NCBI GenBank assembly: GCA_013115135.1
Contig: JABANP010000118.1
Coordinates: forward strand, 1 to 64,000
Source: Perkinsus olseni
Taxonomy: Eukaryota; Perkinsozoa; Perkinsida; Perkinsidae
Length of the DNA: 64,000 bases
Reading direction: 5' to 3'
The position numbers were made by a program, and so were the translations under genes. The notes below the pieces were generated by a model, which was not told the DNA's origin, did no database searches, and saw only the letters and a program-made list of their open reading frames with translations. Within the stretch, counting starts at the first letter, position 1; the number at the start of each line of letters is the position of its first letter. This document shows positions 36,660-46,161 of the stretch, one piece after another.

Positions 36660-38667
36660 AACTCATCGGTACTACACCAACGCTCCCGTTGACGTGCAGC
36701 AAAACTGCGACGAACTTGTCGCGGCCTTTGTCACTGAGGGCAAGCTTGCGCACGTCCCCGACGACGCCTCGGGGGATTACCCCTGGGCGGTTACAACCAC
36801 CTACTATCCCATTCAACGGCCCCGCCTTCGGCCCATCTTCCCGTGCCTCCAGTTGAACCGCTTACTGAAACAGTTCGGGAAGCTTGCGTTTCGGCAGATC
36901 AAGCTCGAACAGCTCTATTATATGTTCCGCTCTGTCCCGCACATCGTTTGTCTCGACCTTCAAGATGCTTTTATGCATCTTTTTACGGGTCCTGTCTTGC
37001 AGAAGTTGCTAACAATCCGCATTCCCAACACCAACAAGTGGTACTATGCGTGTCGCTGTATATATGGTTTATCCTTATCGCCAGCTATCCTCGAAACTGC
37101 TGTGCAGTACTAACTGACCAAACACTGCACGGGGTTAGTTCGGCATGGTGTCAACCTTGCGCAGCGCCCTGCTGAGCCCACCACGTCCGCCTCCGAGTCG
37201 GACTCCGACTCCCTTATACAAGTTCTGCATCTCCTCAACGCTGTTGAGGAGAACCCTGTCACGGTTTTCACCCACGATGTGTCTGCGTACGGTGACGATT
37301 CTGCCCTGACCTCTACTGAGGTCATTAGCTATATGGGTGACATCACGCTCCTTTTTCCTGCATGTCTTGTTGATCTCATACCGCAGCTCATCGATTTACT
37401 CACCGAGCATGCTGCGCGGTATACTCTGTACCTGAAGGCCGTGAAGATTGTCATTGTTCATGAGGTTCCCCGCATTAAGACCCTTGGTTTTACTGTGCTC
37501 ACCAACGGCCAATCTATCACCATCAACAGCGACGCTTGGGAGGAACTGTGCACTTGGTCATGGGGCGATGCGCCTTCTTTCCGCAAACTTCATTCCTATC
37601 TAGATCGGATCCCTACCAACTACGAGGACCTCTTATCCGACCACATCACTCCCCTAAATCACAGTCTCCAATCGCTCGCGAGCCGCTTCCGCGAGGATCT
37701 CTGCCAAGCGCAGAGTCTTCCGCGTCACTCTAAAAAGTCTTGGGACTTGCCTCTTCCGTCGGCCTTGTTGGCACTGGTCACTCAATTCCATGCTTACCTC
37801 ACCTCCGTCTCATTGCCCAGTATTCCACGGTTACGTCCTCACGAAAACCTGGAATTGTACTGCGACGCTTCGTCCTACATGATTGCTTTCGTGCTCGCGG
37901 CCCGGGATGATCCGTCTCAGGTGTTCTTACGGCGCCAAATTCTTCTCCGTGATTTGCGAAATGAGACCATTCATATTTCTGCGAAGGAGCTTCTCAGTGT
38001 TTTACACGCTAGCGCCCTTATTCGCTCCATCTCTCTCTACACTCTACGCAATTTCAATTTGCGTATTCGTACTGACAATCGCACTACTGAGAAAATTTTG
38101 AACACACGTCATGTTTCCAACAGTCCTCAGCAACCCTATTATCTGGCAATACTTAACCAGCTGACGTTGTTGGGTGTGCCGGATAGATATCGGGCTGTGT
38201 TCGTTCCCACTGAATCTAATATTGCCGATTCGTTGACTCGTCATCCACTACTTGAGGAACACATAAAGTTGCATTGGAATTTAGCTGAAGCTGACATTGT
38301 CGATCCGTTTGGAGTTAGTCAGGTCCACGACGAGCACACCTGCCCAGACCCTTCTCCTCAAGACCTCGGGTTGATGGCTAAACGCTTGGCTCCTGACGAT
38401 TTTCCACGAGCTGACTCGGTTGGTTCTCGTGTCAAACAGCGTCGCACTCAAGGCTTGAGTCTCAAGCACAACGCGGTCAACAACCTTCTCATCAAGATCC
38501 TTCTCCGTCATTTCCGCCTCGTGTGGTACCTACCCCACCCAGCTCTACCGGTCCTCTACGTCCCGCACAAGTTCAAGGTCCTTCGCACCCACAGCATGAT
38601 GAACGACCCCCTCTCCCACGGCTCAAGACCACACCTTGCAACGCTCAGATCCCTCTTCTGCTGCTGA
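36450..38667 (+). pseudogene. Reverse transcriptase and RNase H of retrotransposon A
   Basis: RT: PHIVCLDLQDAFMHLF (first catalytic Asp), WYYACRCIYGLSLSPAI, an in-frame TAA at 37111-37113, then VSAYGDDSAL with YGDD at 37288-37299 where Ty3 elements normally have YxDD with Val, Ile or Leu. RNase H: LYCDASSYMIAFVL, ISAKELLSVLHA, LRIRTDNRTTEKIL and VPTESNIADSLTRHP carry the four acidic or His positions. Frame is lost near 38.5-38.65 kb before integrase. Confidence 0.7.
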
Positions 38668-39231
38668 GACCTCTGTCGCACAAGTGTCACCGGTACGACC
38701 ACCTGGTGTCTCCCTTGACTCTCTCACGTCGCAACACCTTCGAGCTAAGATCCTTCGCCATTTGGACGATTTACACCCAGATGCTAGTGGAGTTTATCAC
38801 ATACCAGATAGTCCCGACCTGTGGAATGCTCTGGTCCTGTCCTATCATCTGACAGCCCATTCTGGTACGTATGCTATCGAAGACTACCTACGCCGTTTCG
38901 CATGGCCCGGTAAACCTACTCTAGTTCGTGACCTACTCCGGGCATGCGACCTCCGGGGAACCTCCATTCATACATCGCTGTTTCATACATTGTAGGTTTC
39001 GTCCACGATTGTTTCGTCCATGGTAGGGTTCAGCCTGCTTGTTTCGTCCATGTTACTTCTGTCCATCCTCTTTCATACACACCTCTTCCGTCCACGGGTC
39101 TTACGTACATGATTCTTTCATCCACGCCGTTTCATCCAATCATGCTCTAACTCCGCTTCTTTCGTCCAGGGCTTTTCGTACAAGCCTTTCGTACACGTGA
39201 GTTTCGTCCGCGCTATGTCTCAGAGTAGCGC

Positions 39232-39252
39232 GCCGGCGGCTGCGCCGCCGGC
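39232..39252. repeat. Perfect palindrome with 3-nt loop in element E copy 1
   Basis: GCCGGCGGC-TGC-GCCGCCGGC. The other copy of the element lacks it (reads GCGCGGCTCC across the site). Confidence 0.9.
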
Positions 39253-39284
39253 TCCACCAGTGCTACCACTGTCATCTGCCCCTA

Positions 39285-39352
39285 CTCAGATTCGAACCTG
39301 GGGCCATCGTCATGCAAGCCGGGAGCTCTACCGATTCCGCTATTACCATCAC
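39285..39352 (-). other. tRNA-like segment in element E copy 1
   Basis: On the minus strand it reads TAGCGGAATCGGTAGAGC (A-box like) and GGTTCGAATC (B-box like) with a TGCAT loop between. Stems are imperfect, so this is a tRNA-derived (SINE-like) piece or an internal pol III promoter, not a functional tRNA. Copy 2 has the same at about 46500-46570. Confidence 0.45.
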
Positions 39353-39429
39353 CTACTACGTCCTAAGAATCTCACCGCCGCCTCTCCTGGTGAGTCACCA
39401 GTGGTGACGATCTAGCACCCCCACATCAG

Positions 39430-40255
39430 GGTAGGTATGCGGATCCTGATCCATGGATCTGTGCGATGATCCGAAAACACTATTGATCCGGCTCCATGAA
39501 CCAGATCACACCAAGATCCGAAAAGTCTGATCCAGATCCCGTAATAACGATTCTGATCCGTGATTCTTGATCCTGAACCTTGATGCATGAGCCGGAATCT
39601 TGATCCACGATCCTGATACGCGATTCGTGATCCAGATCACGCGTGATCCAGATTTTTGATTCTGATCCTTGATCCGTGAGGCAAATTCGTGATCCATGAT
39701 CCGTGGATCGCGGATCTGAGAAATTCTCGGCTACGTTGAGAAATTTCGGTGATCCATGATCCACTAGCTCAGTGGATCAAAGTAGGTTATCCGAATCATT
39801 CAAAGGTACGAGTGCATGATGCGAAAATCGTCTCACGCACAGAATCATTCTGCTTTACCGTGTTACAGAGGCCCGATCCTGTTACGGCGCCATTCCTTAG
39901 CGGTACCCTCAAGTTGATCTGATCCTTGATCTCCCTGGGTCTTAGAACAGTAATCTAAATTGTCAACGGTGAGGATAGATACTAGGTCGTCCAATTATCC
40001 AACAGACGACCTAACCTACCGGGCTGGCGTCGACTCCCTCCGCTTAGTCATAAACAAGTATTCTGATCCTCAAGTATAAGATCCACGTGCGATCTGATCC
40101 ATGGGTAGTGATTCGGATTCGTGGATCACCCACTTGATCGTGACAAACGGTACTCGAGACAAAACTCAGGAAAATAGTGGAAAGAATCAAGACCTGATCC
40201 GTTCGTCTGATTTTTTTCTAAAGATCAGCCATGGATCAGGATCCGCATACCTACC
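39430..40255. mobile_element. 826-bp terminal-inverted-repeat element inside element E copy 1
   Basis: The termini are perfect 27-bp inverted repeats (39430-39456 and 40229-40255) beginning GGTAGGTATG. The flanking CAG is duplicated (39427-39429 and 40256-40258). The unoccupied site, a single CAG, is seen in element E copy 2 at 46644-46646. The interior is rich in GATCC/GATC-containing motifs (TGATCCxTGAT) and has no transposase. Confidence 0.9.
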
Positions 40256-41756
40256 CAGGTTGTCTCTGTGGTGATCCCAGTGCCTAGAGGCTCCAAACAT
40301 GAATGGAGCCAAGTTGAATAGGTTGGGTATCGCATGGGCGGTACTTTGTCGGAATTCAGTAGTCTCACAGGTGAGTAGGTTAGCAGCTCATGCTCGTATT
40401 CCCGTGGACGTGGGTTCAATTCCTCCGATAAACATTTGCGTGTCGTCAGTTTGATATGTACGAACCACTATTGGACGAATGAATTTTTTTCGAAAAGATC
40501 GTGGTTGAATAGATCAAAATGAGCATATCTTTGGATCAACCGCCCATGGACGAAATAATTGTGTACGAAACCGGTTATGGATGAAAAAATCGTGACCGAA
40601 ACATACACCTTTTCGAAGTACGAAAAGATCATGAATGAACCGAAATTTGTACGAAACAATCTTGGATCGAAGCTGCAGTGGACCAATCGATCATGGACGA
40701 ATCGCGGTACACCCGCGACCTCTGCCAGAAGCACAAGGTGCAGCCTCATGATAAAGCCCTCAAGGACTTGCCAAAGGAACCTTGGTTACCCCCCTACCAT
40801 TCCATACTGTTAGTTTGGATACCGTTGGCAATTACGCTACTGACGATACAGGTCACAAACGTTGCTATGTTACTTTGTTGGTTGACAAGCTGACATGGTA
40901 CATCTTGGTTGAGCCCACTATGGCTCCACCCTCAGCCGCTACTGTCCTCCCTCTCCTCCAACGTTTGCATCATGATTATGGGGTACAGCCTCTCTCTTTC
41001 CTCTCTGACAACGGCAGCATCTACGTCAAAACTGCGACCGACCTGTCACTTCAGCAACAGTGCTCTGTCACTCAAGCTAACACACCGACGGCTTTCCATC
41101 CTGATGCCCGCTGGCACTTCATAGGAGTACACGCTTCTGCAAACAATGGACGAGCCGAAAGCACCTTTCGTGACTTCAGCACGCTGCTCAAAATTTTAGT
41201 GGACGGCTATGGCCATACATTCGACACTTTCTCCGACTCTGATTGGCTTACTGTGACAGGTGAAGTGGCCTATCTGCTCAATGGACGTGTCCGTCAACCC
41301 CTACGCCTATCGCCGGCTGATGTGGTCTTCACCTTCCCACGTGCGGATCCGTTACTTGGCCACGATCGTGACATTAAATCTGCTACAGATCTACAACAAT
41401 GGCGTGATGGTCGATTGTCACAGTTAAAGCGCTTTTTTAACCAGGTGCTCAAAGAAACTACTCCTCAGACCATCGAGACGGGCGATGAAGCTTATCTTCG
41501 CACTGATTTCCGCTCTACTGCGGAGAAGCTACCAAAATACACTGGTCCTTACCGCGTTGTTTCACACGAAGGTCCTAACCGGTGGCGTGTGTGCGATCCC
41601 CGTGACCCCTCCTCTACTACGATTCACGACGCGAGGAATCTCAAGAAGCGCTACACCATTGACATCAATCTCCTGAATTCATCTGACTCTGATTCTGCCT
41701 CTGATTCAGACTCTGCTGAGACACTTGACCTCGCTGGCCCTGTCACGGGTTTGTAA

Positions 41757-42619
41757 CAGCAGTTCACCCTTGCATCATTTTATACCATTTGTTGTTCACT
41801 CGTACTCTTTCGTTGTTCCGTATACTTATCCTGCTGTTAAAAAGAACAAAAAAACATCTAAAAGAAAGCCAAAAGAAAGCAAAAAAACACAAAAGACCCA
41901 CAAAAAAGAAGAAAAATACACATACTTGACTGGGCACCTCCGAGTTATGTTTTTTCTTCAGGTTCTGTCATTGAATGCCATCTCTTTGACCAGCAGTTCT
42001 ACTCTATTCTCCATCGTTGACGTCTACCCCCACCACTTGCTGTAATTGCCAATGTCAACATGTTGACAACGTCGTCTACACGGCTTTATCAAAATTCTAT
42101 CTAACCGATTTCTTCGTCCATTTGATCTGGACCACATCTATCTGTATCTACTTTACCGTGATTCTGATGTATACCTTCTACCTTCTTTTTGAATTGCAAT
42201 ATAAGTACATCTCGCATTTCGTCTTATACCTACGTCATTACATGCCACTCTCTTGCAACGGCGACAGTAGTTACGACTCTCTTTGTACGTTGAACACTCT
42301 TTCGTTTGCGCTTGTATGCGTGAACGCATGCTTTTCCCATCATACCTCACCGATCGTTCACTTTCATATTCATCACCATATCTATCCCACATTTTATTAG
42401 CACTCAAACCTAAGATTCATGATCGTTGTTTTGCCGATCATTTATGTTCATCGCCATTCAAACATCGACTTATACACCAACTTATATACCGACTTATACA
42501 CCGACTTATACACCCACTTATACACCGACTTACATACCCTTTGATAATATATCGGACTCTAATGTGTGTGTCTTCCATGTCTGTTCGCATGACCGCACAA
42601 CACTTTGGGGGTGGCACCT
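41757..42619 (+). other. 3' untranslated part of retrotransposon A
   Basis: It holds an A-rich purine stretch (41838-41922) and, at 42466-42538, about six copies of a 12-bp unit CGACTTATACAC. A G-rich stretch (TTTGGGGGTGG) precedes the right terminal repeat and may be the polypurine tract. Confidence 0.5.
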
Positions 42620-42679
42620 TGTTGTGCGCCCAAGTAATCGATTTGTCCGAGCATCTTCCAGAGGCTTTGAGTTGCAACA
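42620..42679 (+). repeat. Candidate right terminal repeat of retrotransposon A
   Basis: Identical to 34583-34642 as read. The next five bases are TGTGT. Confidence 0.55.
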
Positions 42680-42795
42680 TGTGTCGATGAATGGGACAAG
42701 TGGCACTATGAATCTACCAAAGGAACTGTAAGGCAGCAAGGTTACTATCATTCCTCTCGATCATTCACATACCAACCTCGCACGCTACGTGCGAC

Positions 42796-43205
42796 TCACA
42801 GCTGATGGGCAGAATTAATCTGCTTACGTGCCTTCCTCATAGGCTGACGACGAACCGCACCTTCGGATCTCTCACTAACTGCATCTTCTTGTGAGTTAGC
42901 TCCTTCTCGATCACGCTTTGCACTCGACGATGATGGCTGAACTTCTGGTTGAGGGGAACTATCATCAACATATTTCTTGAGATGTCGCAGATGCCGCTCA
43001 CGAAGAACTCCTTTCTCATCACGGAAGGTGCAGCGCAGACCACGCACCACCACGACTTCATAAGGTTGCCTCCAACGAGACTCCAACTTTGTAGGGGACT
43101 CAATCATCAACATCACCTCATCGCCGGGCTTGATCACTTGACCAAATTGTTTATGAGATAACTGCTGATCAAATCGCAGGCGATATTCCTCTCTCCGATG
43201 TAATC
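42796..43205 (-). pseudogene. Integrase C-terminal fragment of another Ty3-like element
   Basis: It reads EEYRLRFDQQLSHKQFGQVI, then KPGDEVMLMIESPTKLESRW and QPYEVVVVRGLRCTFRDEKG...RHLRHLKKYVDD, the GD...V......KL...W..PY.V pattern after the integrase core, then a basic tail. It is truncated at its N-terminal side beside the foldback element. Confidence 0.65.
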
Positions 43206-43239
43206 AGATAGCACTGAATTCTTGTAAAGCAACACTTCG

Positions 43240-43920
43240 ATCTTCAAGAATGGGTGTATTACGATCCTTACACCGAAAACTCGTACACTATCGCTTCTTA
43301 CACGGCTCGTACACTGAATACTCGTTCACTCATTGGATTCATACATCATCATTTCGTACACTTGAGACTCGTACACGTAATACTCGTACTCATGATACTT
43401 GTACATATAATACTCGTTCACACGTGAATCTCATACACTAGCAACTCGTAAATTGCAACTAGTAAACACTAGTAAATTTTTTAGGGAAGTCGCGGAGCGG
43501 CTCCGCGACTTGCCTAAAAAATTTTCCCAGGGTGTACAAAATGACGGTGTACGAGTTGAAAGTGGGTGTGTGTATGAAATGACGGTATACGAGCATTATG
43601 TGTACAAGTGTTTTGTGTACGAGTATTATGTGTACGAGTGTTTTGCCTACGAGTTTTACATGTACGAGTTTTCTGTGTATGAGTTTTCCGTGTACGAGTC
43701 TTCGATATACGGGTATTTGGTGTACGAGTCGAAGGTGTACGAGTGTTCGAGACATGAGTCGGAAATGTACGAGTTTTCGGTGTACGAGTCGTGAACATCC
43801 CGTATCCACAGATACAGTGACAAGTCGTACACTATCCAGCCGTACACTGACCATTCATACAGTATTCAGCGGAACAAGCTTTATTCGTACAGTGTTATTC
43901 GGTACAGCTACCTCCTTACG
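43240..43920. mobile_element. Foldback element F1 built from CTCGTACAC/GTGTACGAG motifs
   Basis: Left of a central palindrome (43474-43525) the plus strand repeats CTCGTACAC-like units (43265-43440). To the right it repeats the inverse, GTGTACGAG-like units (43545-43795). Arms of about 200-250 bp could pair imperfectly. No ORF of its own is credible; apparent Tyr/Val/Thr-rich ORFs are translations of the repeats. Boundaries are approximate. Confidence 0.6.
43474..43525. repeat. Central palindrome of F1
   Basis: The stem includes GTCGCGGAG-CGG-CTCCGCGAC and A/T-rich outer arms. One internal mismatch (G versus C partner) is present. The same palindrome occurs at 45332-45391. Confidence 0.85.
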
Positions 43921-45331
43921 AAAATCGCGGCGAATTTGTGAAGGTGTTAGTTAGATAGCTAAAATTCCTTAAGGGAGATTAGAACTTACGCCGCATACGT
44001 CATAAACCACTGTCTTAACCAACTTGCCTGCAAACCCATTTCCAATCCTGAAGGCAAAAGGTTCAATGCCCACGGGTAGATATTAATGCCCGGGGTATCC
44101 TCGGCGCGGATGCCTCCAGCTCGTGACATCTATCGATGAGAAGGGCTCACACTCAAGGCCACAGGCCTAGAGGACCCAGAGGATGGTGCGCTGCACACCT
44201 GGTAACTGACAAAAATTAGTCGGTTTAATGGACTCTGGTGTTACGCGGACGCGAAATTCGCGTAGTGGTAGGACCGCCTGTTATCAAGTAGATCACCCGG
44301 GATCGATCCTAAGAGTAAGCTAGCAGGGAAGGAAAGGCCAGAGTCGTCAAGCCGGGGAAAGTCGCGCGCGGAGCGCGGGGGCAATTTTTTAAACACTATT
44401 TTTGCTGAAGTTAATTCATTAACAGACGTAAAATGCGTCAGAGTGTAGCCCCGAATCGTCGTGAAAGTGCGAAGCACTAATCTCGCACAACTGCTCTGTC
44501 TCCCTGTGTTGCGCTGACGCTATGAGGAAGTGCGAGTAGTCCAACGTAGCTAATGAGAAGCTGGTTAGCATCAAAGTGCGGTATCTTCATAGCTCAGTAT
44601 CTCACGTCTAGAGCCATCTTGGTTCAAGTATCAGTTGACGGTATACGTCTCTCTCCCCAATTTTTTTCTTTTTCCTCCTGCGGGAAGGCTGGTAGTGCAT
44701 GGTCCGAGGGGACCTGGTAGCCGGAGCAGGTGCCGAGGCGGCACCCGCGTTCAACAAGGAGTCCCAGGGCGCGTCCTGAGACGCTCTGGGGTAAACCTTG
44801 CCCGAGACGCTCGGCTAGTCAGAGGGCAGCGCGAGCAGCCTCACTCGCACGGTGCGAGTCATCACGATCCCAACGACCGTGGAATGTTCCTCCAAGAGGG
44901 AGTCCCTCTTCGCGGAGGAAGCTAACACAACACGAGAAGCGAGAACAAGAGAGTGCGCTCACAGTGAGAGCCTCTCACTGGGAAGTTCTCAGGACTCCCA
45001 AACCAGGGGTGGTAGAGGCCACGTAGTCGAGGACGATAACGGCCTCACCGGAGGACCAGAGGACCAAGACGCTAAAAAAAAAAAGAGGAACCGTTCCTGA
45101 GGAAGCGCCCCCTAGCGATACTTTGTCGTCGGCCCGAGCGTTTCATAGTAATAAGCACTGGGCGCGCGAGTTGTCACGTTGTGTTCCTTCGCGCAAGATT
45201 CGGGGAGGCTGTCCCCGAAGCGTCCTGAGGTTTTGACCGGTTGATAGTCCGGCACATCGCAGCCTGCGGCTGCGCCTTGCCTTCCTATCAACCTTGCAAA
45301 CTAAGGGGCGCGAGAGCGTGGGCGGAGCCGG
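43921..45331. other. Non-coding, hairpin-rich interval
   Basis: Perfect 3-nt-loop inverted repeats occur at 44729-44745, 44843-44859, 44894-44910 (inside a longer stem 44887-44920) and 44963-44979. An 11-A run is near 45074. Around 44255-44310 there is a weak tRNA-like fold. No gene is supported. Confidence 0.55.
44612..44628 (+). other. Possible spliced-leader relic
   Basis: AGCCATCTTGGTTCAAG differs at one position from the 3' 17 nt of the dinoflagellate/Perkinsus spliced leader as I remember it. A T-rich stretch follows at 44659-44673. It also overlaps a B-box-like sequence, so a tRNA-derived origin is an alternative. Confidence 0.35.
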
Positions 45332-45715
45332 CGCGAAAATTTTTAGGCAAGTCGCGGAGCAGCTCCGCGACTTGCCTAAAAAATTTTCGCGGGGTGTACG
45401 AAATGACGGTGTACGATTTGAAACTGGCCCAGTTTAACCCCAGTTTAACTGGGGTTGTGTACGAAATGAGAGTGTATGAAATGCTGGTATACGAGTTGAA
45501 AGTGTACGACTATTATGTGTACGGGTGTTATATGTACGGGTATTACGTATACGAGCATCATGTATACGAGTTTTATATGTACGAATCTCTCGTGTATGAG
45601 TATTTTGTGTATGACTATTCGGTGTACGAGTATTTCGTGTACGATTAGGAAGTGTATGAGTATTGGAGACATGAGTCGAAAATGTACGACTATTTGGTGT
45701 ACGAAACGTGAACAT
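45332..45715. mobile_element. Half foldback element F2
   Basis: It starts with the 60-bp palindrome shared with F1 (GTCGCGGAG-CAG-CTCCGCGAC core, 45332-45391) and continues with GTGTACGAG-like repeats to about 45715. The left arm expected before 45332 is missing. It carries an extra hairpin at 45436-45456 (AACCCCAGT-TTA-ACTGGGGTT) that F1 lacks. Confidence 0.65.
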
Positions 45716-46161
45716 CCCTGAACTGGAGGGGTTGGTTGACAATAACCGGTGGCGGGATACCACGTCCGTCCTCTTCACGTGGTGGGGTAGTCTGTACTCC
45801 AGCGTTGAAGATGGCGTTCTCACCGTCGTCTCCAATAATGCAGGGTGTTACGTATTTCCTGAAACGCGTCAAAATTTCCATTTCCGAAATTTCCACTGGA
45901 AATTTTCGGAAATTTCAGGAAATAGGCGACAAATGCATTTTCTGGCGCGCGCCCTCACCGGCGCGCGAAAATACCTTATGCGCAGTTTAGTTTCCGATTG
46001 ATTGGGCCAGAGTGGGTAACGTCGATCACTGGTCCCAGTCTCCCATATGGTCTACCGCCTCAACGTGGCGTGGGAGTGACACTCATTCGGAGTAAGCGAA
46101 GCTAGACCGACTATACCGAACTCGACGATGACCCAACGGGTGGTGAGTAACCACTGGTGAC
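45716..46161. other. Non-coding spacer between F2 and element E copy 2
   Basis: Contains a long hairpin near 45880-45925 with core TTTCC-ACT-GGAAA and a GGCGCGCGCC palindrome near 45945. The 8-bp duplication CTGGTGAC (46154-46161) marks the start of element E copy 2. Confidence 0.5.

Larger units (their letters stand above)
38954..40714. mobile_element. Non-autonomous element E, copy 1 (8-bp TSD), carrying a nested element
   Basis: It is flanked by the 8-bp duplication GCGACCTC (38946-38953 and 40715-40722). Ends are CGGGGAACC and GGTACACCC, weakly inverted. The left half repeats TTTCGTCCATG/TTTCATACA motifs, the right half repeats the inverse (CATGGACGAAA), so the whole can fold back. There is no coding capacity. 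Two tRNA-like segments face each other inside. An 8-bp duplication is what hAT or P-type transposases leave; the responsible enzyme is not identified. Confidence 0.85.
38636..41756 (+). pseudogene. Integrase of retrotransposon A, split by insertion 38954-40714
   Basis: The zinc-binding domain has HLTAHSGTYAIEDYLRRF followed by ACDL; after the insertion the motif resumes as CDLCQKHK (40715 on), so the insertion sits inside the CxxC. A frameshift lies in a C run near 40790. The catalytic core then has SLDTVGNY (Asp), FLSDNGSIY (Asp) and NNGRAESTFRDF (Glu). The C-terminal domain has GDEAYLRTDFRS, KYTGPYRVVSHEGPNRWRV and ARNLKKRYT. It ends with a Ser/Asp repeat tail at 41756. The reading is interrupted but residues of the DDE triad are intact. 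Confidence 0.8.
34583..42679 (+). mobile_element. Ty3-like retrotransposon A, disrupted by nested insertions
   Basis: Order is short direct terminal repeat, gag with CCCH finger, protease, RT, RNase H, integrase, terminal repeat. That order (integrase last) is Ty3/gypsy-like. About 6.3 kb remain after removing the insertion 38954-40714 and one target copy. Candidate 60-bp terminal repeats start TGTTG and end CAACA. Flanking TGCGT (34578-34582) and TGTGT (42680-42684) could be a 5-bp target duplication with one change. Several frameshifts and stops make it defective. Confidence 0.65.

Noticed and set aside
43453..43854. Thr/Arg- and Tyr/Val-rich ORFs at 43.4-43.9 and 45.4-45.8 kb as secreted or cell-wall proteins
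   Set aside because: They appear in several frames on both strands and follow the period of the GTACGAG repeats, so they are by-products of the foldback arrays.
44255..44310. Functional tRNA (Asn-like anticodon loop)
   Set aside because: The acceptor and T stems do not pair well and the A-box is poor; at most a tRNA-derived relic.
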